From CAUYXS01 sp965248495 (GTDB taxonomy: Bacteria; Chloroflexota; Dehalococcoidia; Lucifugimonadales; Australimonadaceae): a stretch of 64,000 nucleotides of DNA. Below are positions 8,422-16,109 of the stretch, one piece after another. Where the stretch lies: contig CBDFJL010000003.1 in assembly GCA_965248495.1 (NCBI GenBank), positions 1,612,001 to 1,676,000 on the forward strand. The letters are read 5' to 3'. How positions within the stretch are numbered: position 1 is the stretch's first letter; every line of letters starts with the position of its first letter. Under the pieces are notes generated by a model, which ran no database searches, was not told the origin of the DNA, and saw nothing but the letters and a program-made list of their open reading frames with translations. The position numbers and the translations under genes are program-made.

Positions 8422-9371
8422 GCCCGGATCCTTCGGTATCTCAGCCAGAGCAGCAACATCGGGCCAGCAGTGAAGAAGACGTAGAAGGTGATGGGGATCG
8501 AATCGTGGAGCTCTGCGGCGGCCTTGAGGGAGGCGCCGTCATTCTCGGTGTCGAAGATCATGTCGTTGATGCGGATTGGCACATCTCGAATGCTGATGAG
8601 CGCGAACCACTTCGCCGCTTCGCCGGTCACCGGCTCGCGCCCGGAGTCACACACGAAATCGGTCGAACCGTCGCCGCGCCTGACTTCGCGGCACTCCTCG
8701 GTGCTGGTCAGACCGTCGGCGACACCCGTCGAGATGAAAAAGAGGCCGATGACGAAGGCGGCGGCATAGGCGCGGCGGTTCGTGAGGGAGGCGACGGCCA
8801 GGGGCACGGCGGTGATGAAGAGCGCCACCAGCACGCCCGCTCCGAGGAACCGGGGGACGTCGGTCCAGTTGTCCTTGATGTACTCCCAGGGGCTACTCGC
8901 CGAAAGGATCAGCCCCACTTGGAGGATGATCTGCCCGGAGTACGCCAAGGCGAGCACGATGACGAAGAAGGCCAGGAACCGCCCGAGGAGGTAGTCGGTG
9001 GGCGTCAGGGGCCGGACCAGATAGAGGTGGATCACGTTGTCGCGACGGTCGGAGACGAGAAGCTCGGGTGCAGAGATTGCGCCGAAAAGCAGCAGGATGA
9101 TGGATACGACCTGGTAGTAGTCCCCGGTGCTCGGAAGGAAATCCGCGGCTGGCTCGGCCACGGACAGGATGATGACGAAGATGAGAGCGGGGACTATGGC
9201 CCCGAGAAAGAGCAGCGCGGGTAGGACCTTGGCGCGAGGTCCCCGGCCGATGCCGAGTACCGTGCGCACGCCGTTTTCGAAGATCGCCCTCCTGGCGCGC
9301 GAGCGGCCCTCCCGGGGGCCATCGTAGCGCTGGTAGCCAAGGTTGTAGACCTCACCCTGCGGCTGCATCAC
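8418..9371 (-). CDS. ABC-2 type transporter permease
   Basis: A 317-residue membrane protein with about six hydrophobic segments, such as VLPALLFLGAIVPALIFVII. The stretch around AISAPELLVSDRRDNVIHLY matches the ABC-2 permease coupling region. An extracytoplasmic loop with two Cys (EECREV and DFVCDSG) lies between late segments and could form a disulfide. The N-terminus (GEVYNLGYQRYDGPREG) is a motif I associate with permeases of paired ABC exporters. The start overlaps the upstream ATPase by 20 nt and the stop overlaps the downstream ATPase by 4 nt. Confidence 0.85.
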   Translation of the reverse strand: MMQPQGEVYNLGYQRYDGPREGRSRARRAIFENGVRTVLGIGRGPRAKVLPALLFLGAIVPALIFVIILSVAEPAADFLPSTGDYYQVVSIILLLFGAISAPELLVSDRRDNVIHLYLVRPLTPTDYLLGRFLAFFVIVLALAYSGQIILQVGLILSASSPWEYIKDNWTDVPRFLGAGVLVALFITAVPLAVASLTNRRAYAAAFVIGLFFISTGVADGLTSTEECREVRRGDGSTDFVCDSGREPVTGEAAKWFALISIRDVPIRINDMIFDTENDGASLKAAAELHDSIPITFYVFFTAGPMLLLWLRYRRIRA

Positions 9372-10269
9372 CGTCTCCGCCTTGGAAGATCTCGGTCAGG
9401 GTGTGGCGATACGGGGCCAACCGGCGGAGCCGGGCGTCGGCTTCGGCCACGGCGTCGCGGACGGCGTCATAGACCGCATCATCCGCCCGCTCCACGACCA
9501 ACGCGGCTCCCTGCACCTTCACCACCACGCCTCGTTTGGCGAGCGCAGCGATGACTTCGTCCTGGCGGTCGTCCACCTCGATGTGTAGGTCCTCAGTCTC
9601 CTGGGTGAACAGAGAGACGGCGCCCTCCTGGGCCACGTGACCTCCTTCCAGCACGATGAGCCGGTCGGCCGTTCGCTCAATGTCGCCCATCAGGTGGGTG
9701 GAGAGCACGATGCTGATGCCAAAATCGCGGCCGGTACGCCGGATCAAATCCAGCATCTCTTCGCGCCCGCCAGGGTCGAGGCCCGCCGTCGGCTCGTCCA
9801 GCAGGATCAGGATTGGGTCGTGGACCAGGGCCTGGGCGAGCTTCACGCGTTGTTTCATACCGGTGGAGTACTCGCCGATCTGCCGGTAGCGCTCCTCGTC
9901 CAAGCCCACGTGGCGCAGGGTATCGGCCGCGCGGGTACGGGCATGGGAGGGCGGCAGGCCGCTGACCTGGGCCATGTGCATCAGAAACTCGGAGGCGGTG
10001 ATATTCGAGGGCAAGGCCTCGTATTCCGGCATATAGCCGAGACGGGCCCTGCCTTCAATGGTCTGGTACGGCTCGTCGCCCATCACCCTGGCCGAGCCCG
10101 ACGTGGGGCGAATGAGGCCCAGGAAGAGTTTAATAACGGTGCTCTTGCCGGCACCATTAGGGCCGAGTAGCCCGGTCACACCCTCGTGGACCTGGAACGT
10201 GGCGGACTCCAGAGCGATCGTGGCACCGTAGTGCTTGGTCAGGCTCTCGGCTTCGAGGAGGGGTGGCAC
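9352..10269 (-). CDS. ABC transporter ATP-binding protein
   Basis: First gene of the four-gene ABC run. Walker A GPNGAGKST, signature region YSTGMKQRVKLAQAL, Walker B ILLDEPTAGLDP and switch His STHLM are all present. It is a paralogue of the ATPase at 7474-8421 with the same C-terminal extension, so the operon encodes two ATPase/permease pairs, either two exporters or one heteromeric complex. I chose GTG 10269, giving 305 residues that begin VPPLLEAESLTKHYG as the family does. An in-frame ATG at 10359 would add 30 basic residues unlike the family; neither start has a strong ribosome binding site. Confidence 0.85.
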   Translation of the reverse strand: MPPLLEAESLTKHYGATIALESATFQVHEGVTGLLGPNGAGKSTVIKLFLGLIRPTSGSARVMGDEPYQTIEGRARLGYMPEYEALPSNITASEFLMHMAQVSGLPPSHARTRAADTLRHVGLDEERYRQIGEYSTGMKQRVKLAQALVHDPILILLDEPTAGLDPGGREEMLDLIRRTGRDFGISIVLSTHLMGDIERTADRLIVLEGGHVAQEGAVSLFTQETEDLHIEVDDRQDEVIAALAKRGVVVKVQGAALVVERADDAVYDAVRDAVAEADARLRRLAPYRHTLTEIFQGGDGDAAAG

Positions 10270-10449
10270 GCGCGCAAGTATGGGCAGCTTTGCCCCCCGA
10301 GTCCATGGGTATCGCTTTGGTGTCGTCAGGCGCCAAGCGCGGCGCTTGTGGGCGGGCACGGCCTACGTCATAGACTCTCGGTGGCGGATCACCAGCGGGT
10401 GGGACCGGCGAGCGTAGATGATCAAGTCCACAGTGGGTAACTATCCCCT

Positions 10450-11757
10450 ATGAGCAACCAGGGCCCTTCCAGCCGGGGTCTCGTCCGTACGCTCAGTGCG
10501 TTCCGCATTCCGGGCTACCCGTATCTGTGGGTCAATGCCATGTCGGGCTCCATCGGGTTCATGACCTACAGCATGGGGCAGGGCTGGCTCATCCTCGAGT
10601 TGACCGACCGACCGGCCCTCGTTGGGCTTGCTCCAGGTATCACCGGCGTCGTCATGCTCCTTCTCGGCCCGCTGGGTGGCGTGTTGAGCGACCGTGGGGA
10701 CAGGCGGACGCTGCTCCTGCTGAGCCACCTTTGCATGGGGTCGCTGACGGCGGCTCTGGGGCTGCTGGCAATCGCGGGTGTGCCCGATGTGGTCCGACTG
10801 GGCTACGTGTTCGGTCTGTCGGCTGTCATGGGGGCGGTTCGTGCCGTCCAGATGCCGTCCCGCGGTGGACTGACCTTTGACCTGGTTGGTCCGGCACTCA
10901 TTGTGAACGTCGTGGCGCTCCAGTTCCTGGCCGTCAACCTGTCGGGCATTATCGGACCGCTCGCCGGAGGGTTCGTTCTTGCCGCGTGGGGGCCTGGCCC
11001 GTTCTTCCTCATCGTCGGAGGCATCACGACACTGGGCGCGACGTTGCTGCTCTTCATGCGCACACCGCAGAGGTTGAGCACGACTGGTGGCTCGTTCCTC
11101 ACCAACCTCACGGAGGGATTGTCCTACGCGCTCCGCGACCGACAGGTCCGTGCCGTCCTCTGGGTCGTGATGTTCACCGAGATGTTTGGGTTCGGCGTGC
11201 TCTTCATGCTGCCGGTGGTGGTCAGCGACGTCCTGCATGCGGATGCGCGGGCGCTTGGCTACCTCCAGGCGGCCTTCGGGGCGGGCGGCATCGTGGGTAC
11301 CTTGGCCATCGCCACCGTGGGTGACGTCCGGTCCAGAGGCTGGGTCTTCATGGGCTCCGCCTTCGGGTTCAGTGTGTTCGTCGTCGCCTTCGCCCTCTCC
11401 CACAGCCTGCTCGTTTCGCTCGTCCTCTTCGGTGCGGCTGGGGCTGCCGGCGTGGTCTACGACATCATGGGCAACAGTCTCGTCCAGACCATGGTCCCGA
11501 ATGCCATGCGCGGGCGGGTTCTGGGCCTGCACTCGACCCTCTTGAGTGGCGTCAATCTTGGCTCCGTGGCCATGGGCGGCCTTGCCGAGCTCCGTGGGGT
11601 CTCGTTCGCCGTCGGGCTGCTTGCCTCGTTCGCAGCTGGCAACGCGCTCCGTCTCATTCCCGTCGCACGCGGCATCTCGGCGCGGAGCCTCTCGGGTGAA
11701 TCACCCCCGGGGGCCGAGCCCACGGGGCAGGGCACTGACGTCGCCGGCATTGGATGA
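10450..11757 (+). CDS. MFS transporter (EntS/MFS_3-like)
   Basis: A 435-residue major facilitator with about twelve hydrophobic segments in two halves. The loop between segments 2 and 3 has GVLSDRGDRRTLLLLS, matching the MFS motif GxxxDRxGRR. The length and the start (SAFRIPGYPYLWVNAMSGSIG) suit the MFS_3/enterobactin-exporter-like group, usually small-molecule exporters. No Shine-Dalgarno precedes ATG 10450. A -10-like TAACTAT lies at 10438-10444, so the mRNA could be leaderless. It diverges from the ABC operon. Confidence 0.85.
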   Translation: MSNQGPSSRGLVRTLSAFRIPGYPYLWVNAMSGSIGFMTYSMGQGWLILELTDRPALVGLAPGITGVVMLLLGPLGGVLSDRGDRRTLLLLSHLCMGSLTAALGLLAIAGVPDVVRLGYVFGLSAVMGAVRAVQMPSRGGLTFDLVGPALIVNVVALQFLAVNLSGIIGPLAGGFVLAAWGPGPFFLIVGGITTLGATLLLFMRTPQRLSTTGGSFLTNLTEGLSYALRDRQVRAVLWVVMFTEMFGFGVLFMLPVVVSDVLHADARALGYLQAAFGAGGIVGTLAIATVGDVRSRGWVFMGSAFGFSVFVVAFALSHSLLVSLVLFGAAGAAGVVYDIMGNSLVQTMVPNAMRGRVLGLHSTLLSGVNLGSVAMGGLAELRGVSFAVGLLASFAAGNALRLIPVARGISARSLSGESPPGAEPTGQGTDVAGIG

Positions 11758-11780
11758 AACGCGCCCGCCTTGACTCCGTC

Positions 11781-13328
11781 CTAGTTCGCCGGGGACGACT
11801 CGTACAGGGACGTTTGTGGGTAGGAGGCGTACCACCCGAACCAGAACGCGCTGTGCGACGGCAGCCTCGCCAGCCGCGCGTCGCTGCCCCCTACTGGTGA
11901 CAGGCTCTCCTCGGTCGCTGCCCACTCACGCCCCGTTCGGTCGCGGAGAATGGGCGGCCCGGAGCCCCGCTCCAGGAAGTCCTCCTCGAACTCGGCTTCA
12001 CCTCGCAGGTAGGCTCGGCCACCGGAGCCCCCCGGCTCGACCACGACGACGACCGGCGTCCCGCCGATGGCGTCGTTGATGACCGGCGTGGTCAGCTCGC
12101 CCAGCACGTAGGCCCGCGCATCGCTTCCCAACAGGACGCCGAGCACCTCCTCCTTGGGGGCGACAGCGTCGCTCTGGACCCAGACGGGGAACATGGTCCC
12201 GGGGTTGGCTCGGTAGTCGTAGTAGATGGACTGACTGTCCGACTCGGGTGCGTAGGAGGACGAATCGTAGACGCCCGTCTCCGCCGACAGGACGGTCGTC
12301 CGCGGATGCTGGGCGAGCCACGCCGCCCAGGTGGTCACCACCACGGGAAAGCGCTCGAGCTTGATCCCACTGCCCACGAGGGGCCCGACGACCGGCTCGC
12401 CCGTGAACTGCCGCCATAGCGTGCCCGTGACGCGGTCGTACATGAGCTTGTTGCTCCGGTAGAGCAAGCCTGACGTGCCGAACTCGAACGGCTCGTTGCT
12501 GATCTCGGGGACCTCGGTGGAATACACGATTCCAGTGCCGCAGAGCGTTCAGTACGCAAGGGCGAAGTGCGCACCCCCGAGCACGTCATTCGCCATCTCG
12601 TGCGCATTCAGGATGCGGAGCGGGTAGGCGCGGTGCTCATCGTCGATCGAGAGCCCGAATACGCGGTCCGTCGGCCTGAGGTACGTAGCCTCGGCCGGGG
12701 CGATATGGGGCGGCATCCGCAGGTCGGGTATGCCATCCCTGGGGACTCCGCCCCAGACGACCTCTTCCAGTCTGATGTCGTGTTTCACACCTCGCGGGAG
12801 GAAGGCGCCCATGCTGGGATCGATGAGCGCATAGAGCGCGCCTTTCCACGCTGCGAAATCCTCGGGTCCGGCCACCTCCTCGTGTTCGCCCAGCCACGTG
12901 ATCCAGTCGCGCGACTCGCCGGCCAGCCGTTCCAGCGCTAGTTGGACCAGCTGAGTGACGTCGAGCCGACGCACGGCGGGCGAGTAGAGCATCTCGACAA
13001 GCACGGGAATGAACTGCGTGTCGCCTGAAGCGCCCATTCGTACTATGGGCCCAAGGTCGCCGTTGGAAGCACTGGATACCGCGGACCACATCAGGTCGCT
13101 CGCCGAGCCCTCGGGGATGAGCGTGGGCACCTGCGTTGGTGTCGGGCTCAGCGTTGGCGTCGGGCTCAGCGTTGGCGCCGCGCTCGGCGTTGGCGTCGGG
13201 CTCAGCGTTGGCGCCGGTGTGGGCACCGAATTGCCACACGCTGTCAGGGCCAGCGCGAGACCGAGCAGGACCACGCCAGCCACGATAGGCAATCCCACGG
13301 GCGGCAATCGATGTCGTGCCAAGGTCAT
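11781..13328 (-). CDS. DUF3179 lipoprotein with in-frame TGA (candidate selenoprotein)
   Basis: One reading frame of 516 codons is interrupted only by a TGA at 12551-12549. The first 259 residues carry a lipobox (LALTAC, Cys about 31), a Thr/Pro linker and the DUF3179 start, DEHRAYPLRILNAHE. Right after the TGA the frame continues TLCGTGIVY, then FGTSGLLYRSNKLMYDR and further family sequence for 255 residues with no decay. In DUF3179 proteins this site is normally Cys, in a YCPLCGSG-type CxxC motif, so the TGA turns CxxC into UxxC, the usual pattern for a Cys-to-Sec exchange. A stem-loop sits 14 nt downstream (separate entry). If the TGA were a true stop, two half-proteins would result, the second with no start near the break. 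A Cys-codon nonsense mutation or sequencing error remains possible. Function: unknown envelope protein, possibly thiol/selenol redox. Confidence 0.75.
12515..12540 (-). promoter_or_regulatory. candidate bacterial SECIS stem-loop
   Basis: Read on the minus strand, 14 nt after the in-frame TGA comes TGGAAT-CGTGT-ATTCCA (12534-12518): a 6-bp stem with a 5-nt loop. CGG (12540-12538) can pair with CCG (12517-12515) across a 3-nt bulge. The loop opens 21 nt after the TGA and has G as its second base. Bacterial SECIS elements lie just inside the coding region, about 16-37 nt after the UGA, with G among the first loop bases. This fits, but no folding program was run. Confidence 0.55.
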
Positions 13329-13521
13329 CGCTAGAGTCTACGATTGCGGTGGCGCCTCGGTTCGTGATCGCGCGGCATCCGGCCGAAAGCTGACCATCTA
13401 CTGTTGCGAGACGGCGACCAGGGCTGGCGAAGGGGCGTCGGTGGGCGTGGCGATCTGCGACCGCCGCAGCGCGGACCCGAAGCGTAGAATCGCTCACCTA
13501 CGTTCGATTCGTGAGGATGCC

Positions 13522-14445
13522 ATGTCCCTCGCCCCCCACCGCATGGACTACCTGCCCCTGGTTGACCGACCGACGATCAAGTGGCCGAACGACGCGCGGC
13601 TCGCGTTCTGGGTATCACCGAACGTCGAGCACTACGAGTACATGCCGGCGCCCAACCCGGTACGAAACCCCTGGCCCCGCACGCCGTACCCGGACGTGCA
13701 GCAGTACTCGTTACGCGACTACGGCAACCGGGTTGGTTTCTGGCGCATGGTGGACGTCCTCGACAAGCACGATATTCGTGCCACGGTCTCGTTGAATGTC
13801 GCCGTGCTGGAGCACTTCCCGGAGGTCGCCGAGGCGATGGTGAGCCGGGACTACGACTTCATGTACCACGGGACCTATAACACGCGTTACCTGCTCACCC
13901 AGACTCCGGACGAAGAGCGCGAGTTCTACCGTGATGGCATCGAGACGGTGAAGCGTCACACTGGCAAAACGATGAAGGGGATGCTCGGCCCGGCGATCAG
14001 CAACACGATTCACACTCCCGATCTCATGGCCGAGGCGGGGCTCGTCTACCACACCGATTGGTTTCACGATGACCAACCGATGCCCATCCGAGTAAAGACG
14101 GGCAAGCTGATCTCCGTGCCGTACTCGCTGCTGTTGAACGACGCGCCGCTGAGCCGCAGCCCGTACGACGCGGATACGTTCGTGGACATGTGCAAGCGTC
14201 AGTTTGACGTGCTGTACCGAGAGGGCGAACTGAGCGGACGGGTCATGTGCATCGCGCTGCACCCGTACGTCATGGGTCAGCCTCATCGCATCAGGCAGCT
14301 CGACGAGGTGTTGCGGTACATCAGGTCGCACGAGGGGGTCTGGCACACGACCGCGGACGACATCGCCGACTACTACATCGAGAACTACTACGATCAGGCC
14401 GTGGCCCATGCCGAGCAGCTTGGCGCCGCTGGGAGGAGCTCGTAA
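13522..14445 (+). CDS. polysaccharide deacetylase family protein (PuuE-like)
   Basis: A 307-residue NodB-fold hydrolase of the PuuE/allantoinase-like branch. Landmarks are WPNDARLAFWVSPNVEHYE near the start, DYGNRVGFWRMVDVLDKH (helix 1), MYHGTYNTRY (conserved His-Gly) and ALHPYVMGQPHRIRQLDE near the end, the branch's C-terminal His-Pro motif. The start ATG 13522 follows GAGGA; the open frame continues far upstream but antisense to the DUF3179 gene and is not real. The next gene begins in its stop codon (TAATG), so the paralogue is translationally coupled. Metal-dependent C-N hydrolysis of an amide or ureide is more likely than chitin deacetylation. Confidence 0.82.
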   Translation: MSLAPHRMDYLPLVDRPTIKWPNDARLAFWVSPNVEHYEYMPAPNPVRNPWPRTPYPDVQQYSLRDYGNRVGFWRMVDVLDKHDIRATVSLNVAVLEHFPEVAEAMVSRDYDFMYHGTYNTRYLLTQTPDEEREFYRDGIETVKRHTGKTMKGMLGPAISNTIHTPDLMAEAGLVYHTDWFHDDQPMPIRVKTGKLISVPYSLLLNDAPLSRSPYDADTFVDMCKRQFDVLYREGELSGRVMCIALHPYVMGQPHRIRQLDEVLRYIRSHEGVWHTTADDIADYYIENYYDQAVAHAEQLGAAGRSS

Positions 14446-15350
14446 TGCCGGCCGAGCGTCGGGCGGGCATGGACCACCCGCACTACCCGTGGTCACCACT
14501 CCCAGCGCGTCCGGCATTGCGATGGCCGGATGCCGCTCGGCTCGCCATCGGGGTCATTGTCGTACTGGAACATGTCGAATGGGAGCCGCAAGAAGGCACG
14601 TACCAATCTCCCACGGTCGGCATGCCGAACTTTCCTTCCATCGCGCAGTCTTCGCTTCGTGAGTATGGACACCGCGTCGGTATTTTCCGATTGTTGGACC
14701 TGCTCGAAAGGCATGGGCTCAAGCCCACGGTCGCAATGGACCAGACCACCGCCGAGCACTACCCGTTTCTCGTCGAGCACGTAGCCAAGCGAGGCCACGA
14801 GATCATCGCTCACGGCGTCGCTCGTACACAGATGGTCACCAGCAACATGACCGAGGCCGAGGAGCGGGAGTACATTCGCGCGTCGATTGCTTCTGTCGAG
14901 CGCGCGACGGGCCGTCGCCCCGCCGGCTGGTTCGGGCCGGATTATGGTGAGTCGGAACGGACGCCGCAGCTGCTCGCCGCCGAGGGTATCACCTACGTAT
15001 GCGACTGGCCAAACGATGAGCAGCCGTACCGCATGGCGACACCCTCAGGGGAACTGCACGCACTGCCGCCTTCATACGACCTCGACGATCACGTTGCGCT
15101 CATGGAACGCGGCCTGCCCATCGGTGCTTACGCCGACCTGCTGAGGTATGCCGCCGACCAACTCCACGAGGACGGGGCGCAGAGCGGCCGGCTCATGCTG
15201 CCTGTACTCCGGCCCTGGCTCATCGGCCAGCCCTTCCGTGCGTCCCATCTCGATGAGGCCCTTGGCCACGTCATGGGAATGCCCGGGGTCTGGGCGGCAT
15301 ACGGCTCGGAGATCATCGACTGGTATCGGGAGCACTCGGCCTCTGCATAG
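14445..15350 (+). CDS. polysaccharide deacetylase family protein, second paralogue
   Basis: A 301-residue paralogue of the preceding gene, starting at ATG 14445 inside TAATG (1-nt overlap). It shares the plan: WPDAARLAIGVIVVLEHVE, EYGHRVGIFRLLDLLERH, IIAHGVARTQ and GPDYGESERTPQLLA. The C-terminal His-Pro element of the first copy reads VLRPWLIGQPFRASHLDE here, so the His is Arg. The pair may work as a heteromer or on successive steps, and loss of that His suggests divergence of one partner. The isochorismatase-fold gene 36 bp downstream also hydrolyses C-N bonds in many pathways, which supports a small amide/ureide degradation operon. Confidence 0.8.
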   Translation: MPAERRAGMDHPHYPWSPLPARPALRWPDAARLAIGVIVVLEHVEWEPQEGTYQSPTVGMPNFPSIAQSSLREYGHRVGIFRLLDLLERHGLKPTVAMDQTTAEHYPFLVEHVAKRGHEIIAHGVARTQMVTSNMTEAEEREYIRASIASVERATGRRPAGWFGPDYGESERTPQLLAAEGITYVCDWPNDEQPYRMATPSGELHALPPSYDLDDHVALMERGLPIGAYADLLRYAADQLHEDGAQSGRLMLPVLRPWLIGQPFRASHLDEALGHVMGMPGVWAAYGSEIIDWYREHSASA

Positions 15351-15386
15351 GGACGCGATTGAGGAACGACACAAGAGGTGGACGCC

Positions 15387-16037
15387 ATGGCAACGGAAAG
15401 CATCGTTTTCGGCAAGGACTTCTTCACCATCAACCCGAGCCGCACGGCGCTCATCGTCATCGACATGCAGAACGCATTCGTGGCCGAGGACGGCACTTAC
15501 CAGAGCGCCGAGGCACGCCAGATGATCCCGCGTCTCGAGAAGCTCATCGCCTTCGCGCGCGAGCACCGGCTGCCGCTGATCTGGACGCAGTCCGACCACC
15601 GCCCGCCCTACGGCGGCATCCTGCTGCGTAAGTTCCCCGCCATCCGCGAGGACCGCGTGTTGTGGAAAGACGACCCTTCGTTCGAGCTTTACGCTGACAT
15701 GTCGCAGCCGTTGGACGACGAGTACCGCGTCGTGAAGCACAAGTACGACGCCTTCTTCGAGACCGACCTCGATGCCATCCTGCGCAACAATGACATCACG
15801 ACGGTGATCATCACCGGCACCGCCACGAACGTCTGTTGCGAGTCAACCGCACGGTCGGCTTTCTTCCGCGACTACAACGTGGTGTTTCCCAGCGACTGCA
15901 ACGGTACCTTCGACCCGGAGATGCAGGCGGCCACACTCAAGACCATCGACATGTTCTTCGGTCGCGTGCTACCACTCGAGGAATTGCTCACCGAGATGGC
16001 GGAGATGCTGCCCGCCGCGAGGGCGAGTCAGGCATAG
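15387..16037 (+). CDS. isochorismatase family cysteine hydrolase
   Basis: A 216-residue hydrolase with the family triad: Asp26 in VIDMQNAF, Lys117 in VVKHKYDAFF and nucleophilic Cys150 in TATNVCCEST. Members include nicotinamidase, ureidoacrylate and N-carbamoylsarcosine amidohydrolases. The start ATG 15387 has AGAGG 8 nt upstream; a GTG at 15378 is also in frame. It follows the two deacetylase-like genes closely on the same strand and is probably co-transcribed, so an amide or ureide substrate is likely. Which one is unknown. Confidence 0.87.
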   Translation: MATESIVFGKDFFTINPSRTALIVIDMQNAFVAEDGTYQSAEARQMIPRLEKLIAFAREHRLPLIWTQSDHRPPYGGILLRKFPAIREDRVLWKDDPSFELYADMSQPLDDEYRVVKHKYDAFFETDLDAILRNNDITTVIITGTATNVCCESTARSAFFRDYNVVFPSDCNGTFDPEMQAATLKTIDMFFGRVLPLEELLTEMAEMLPAARASQA

Positions 16038-16109
16038 GGCGCACGCGACGGTCCACCGGCCATTCTTCCAGTGGCCACGGTAGCCGAAGGCCGGCGCGGA
16101 CGGTGCTCG

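Noticed and set aside
10441..11532. 363-codon frame antisense to the MFS gene
   Set aside because: Rich in Asp, Glu, His and Gln with no domain; a shadow of the twelve-segment transporter.
12549..13328. Two separate DUF3179 half-genes
   Set aside because: Both halves are in the same frame with only the TGA between them, and the second half has no ribosome binding site or start codon at the break.
13009..13521. Upstream extension of the first deacetylase frame by 171 codons
   Set aside because: It overlaps the DUF3179 gene antisense and gives Gly/Val repeats from the Thr/Pro linker; the ribosome binding site lies at 13513.
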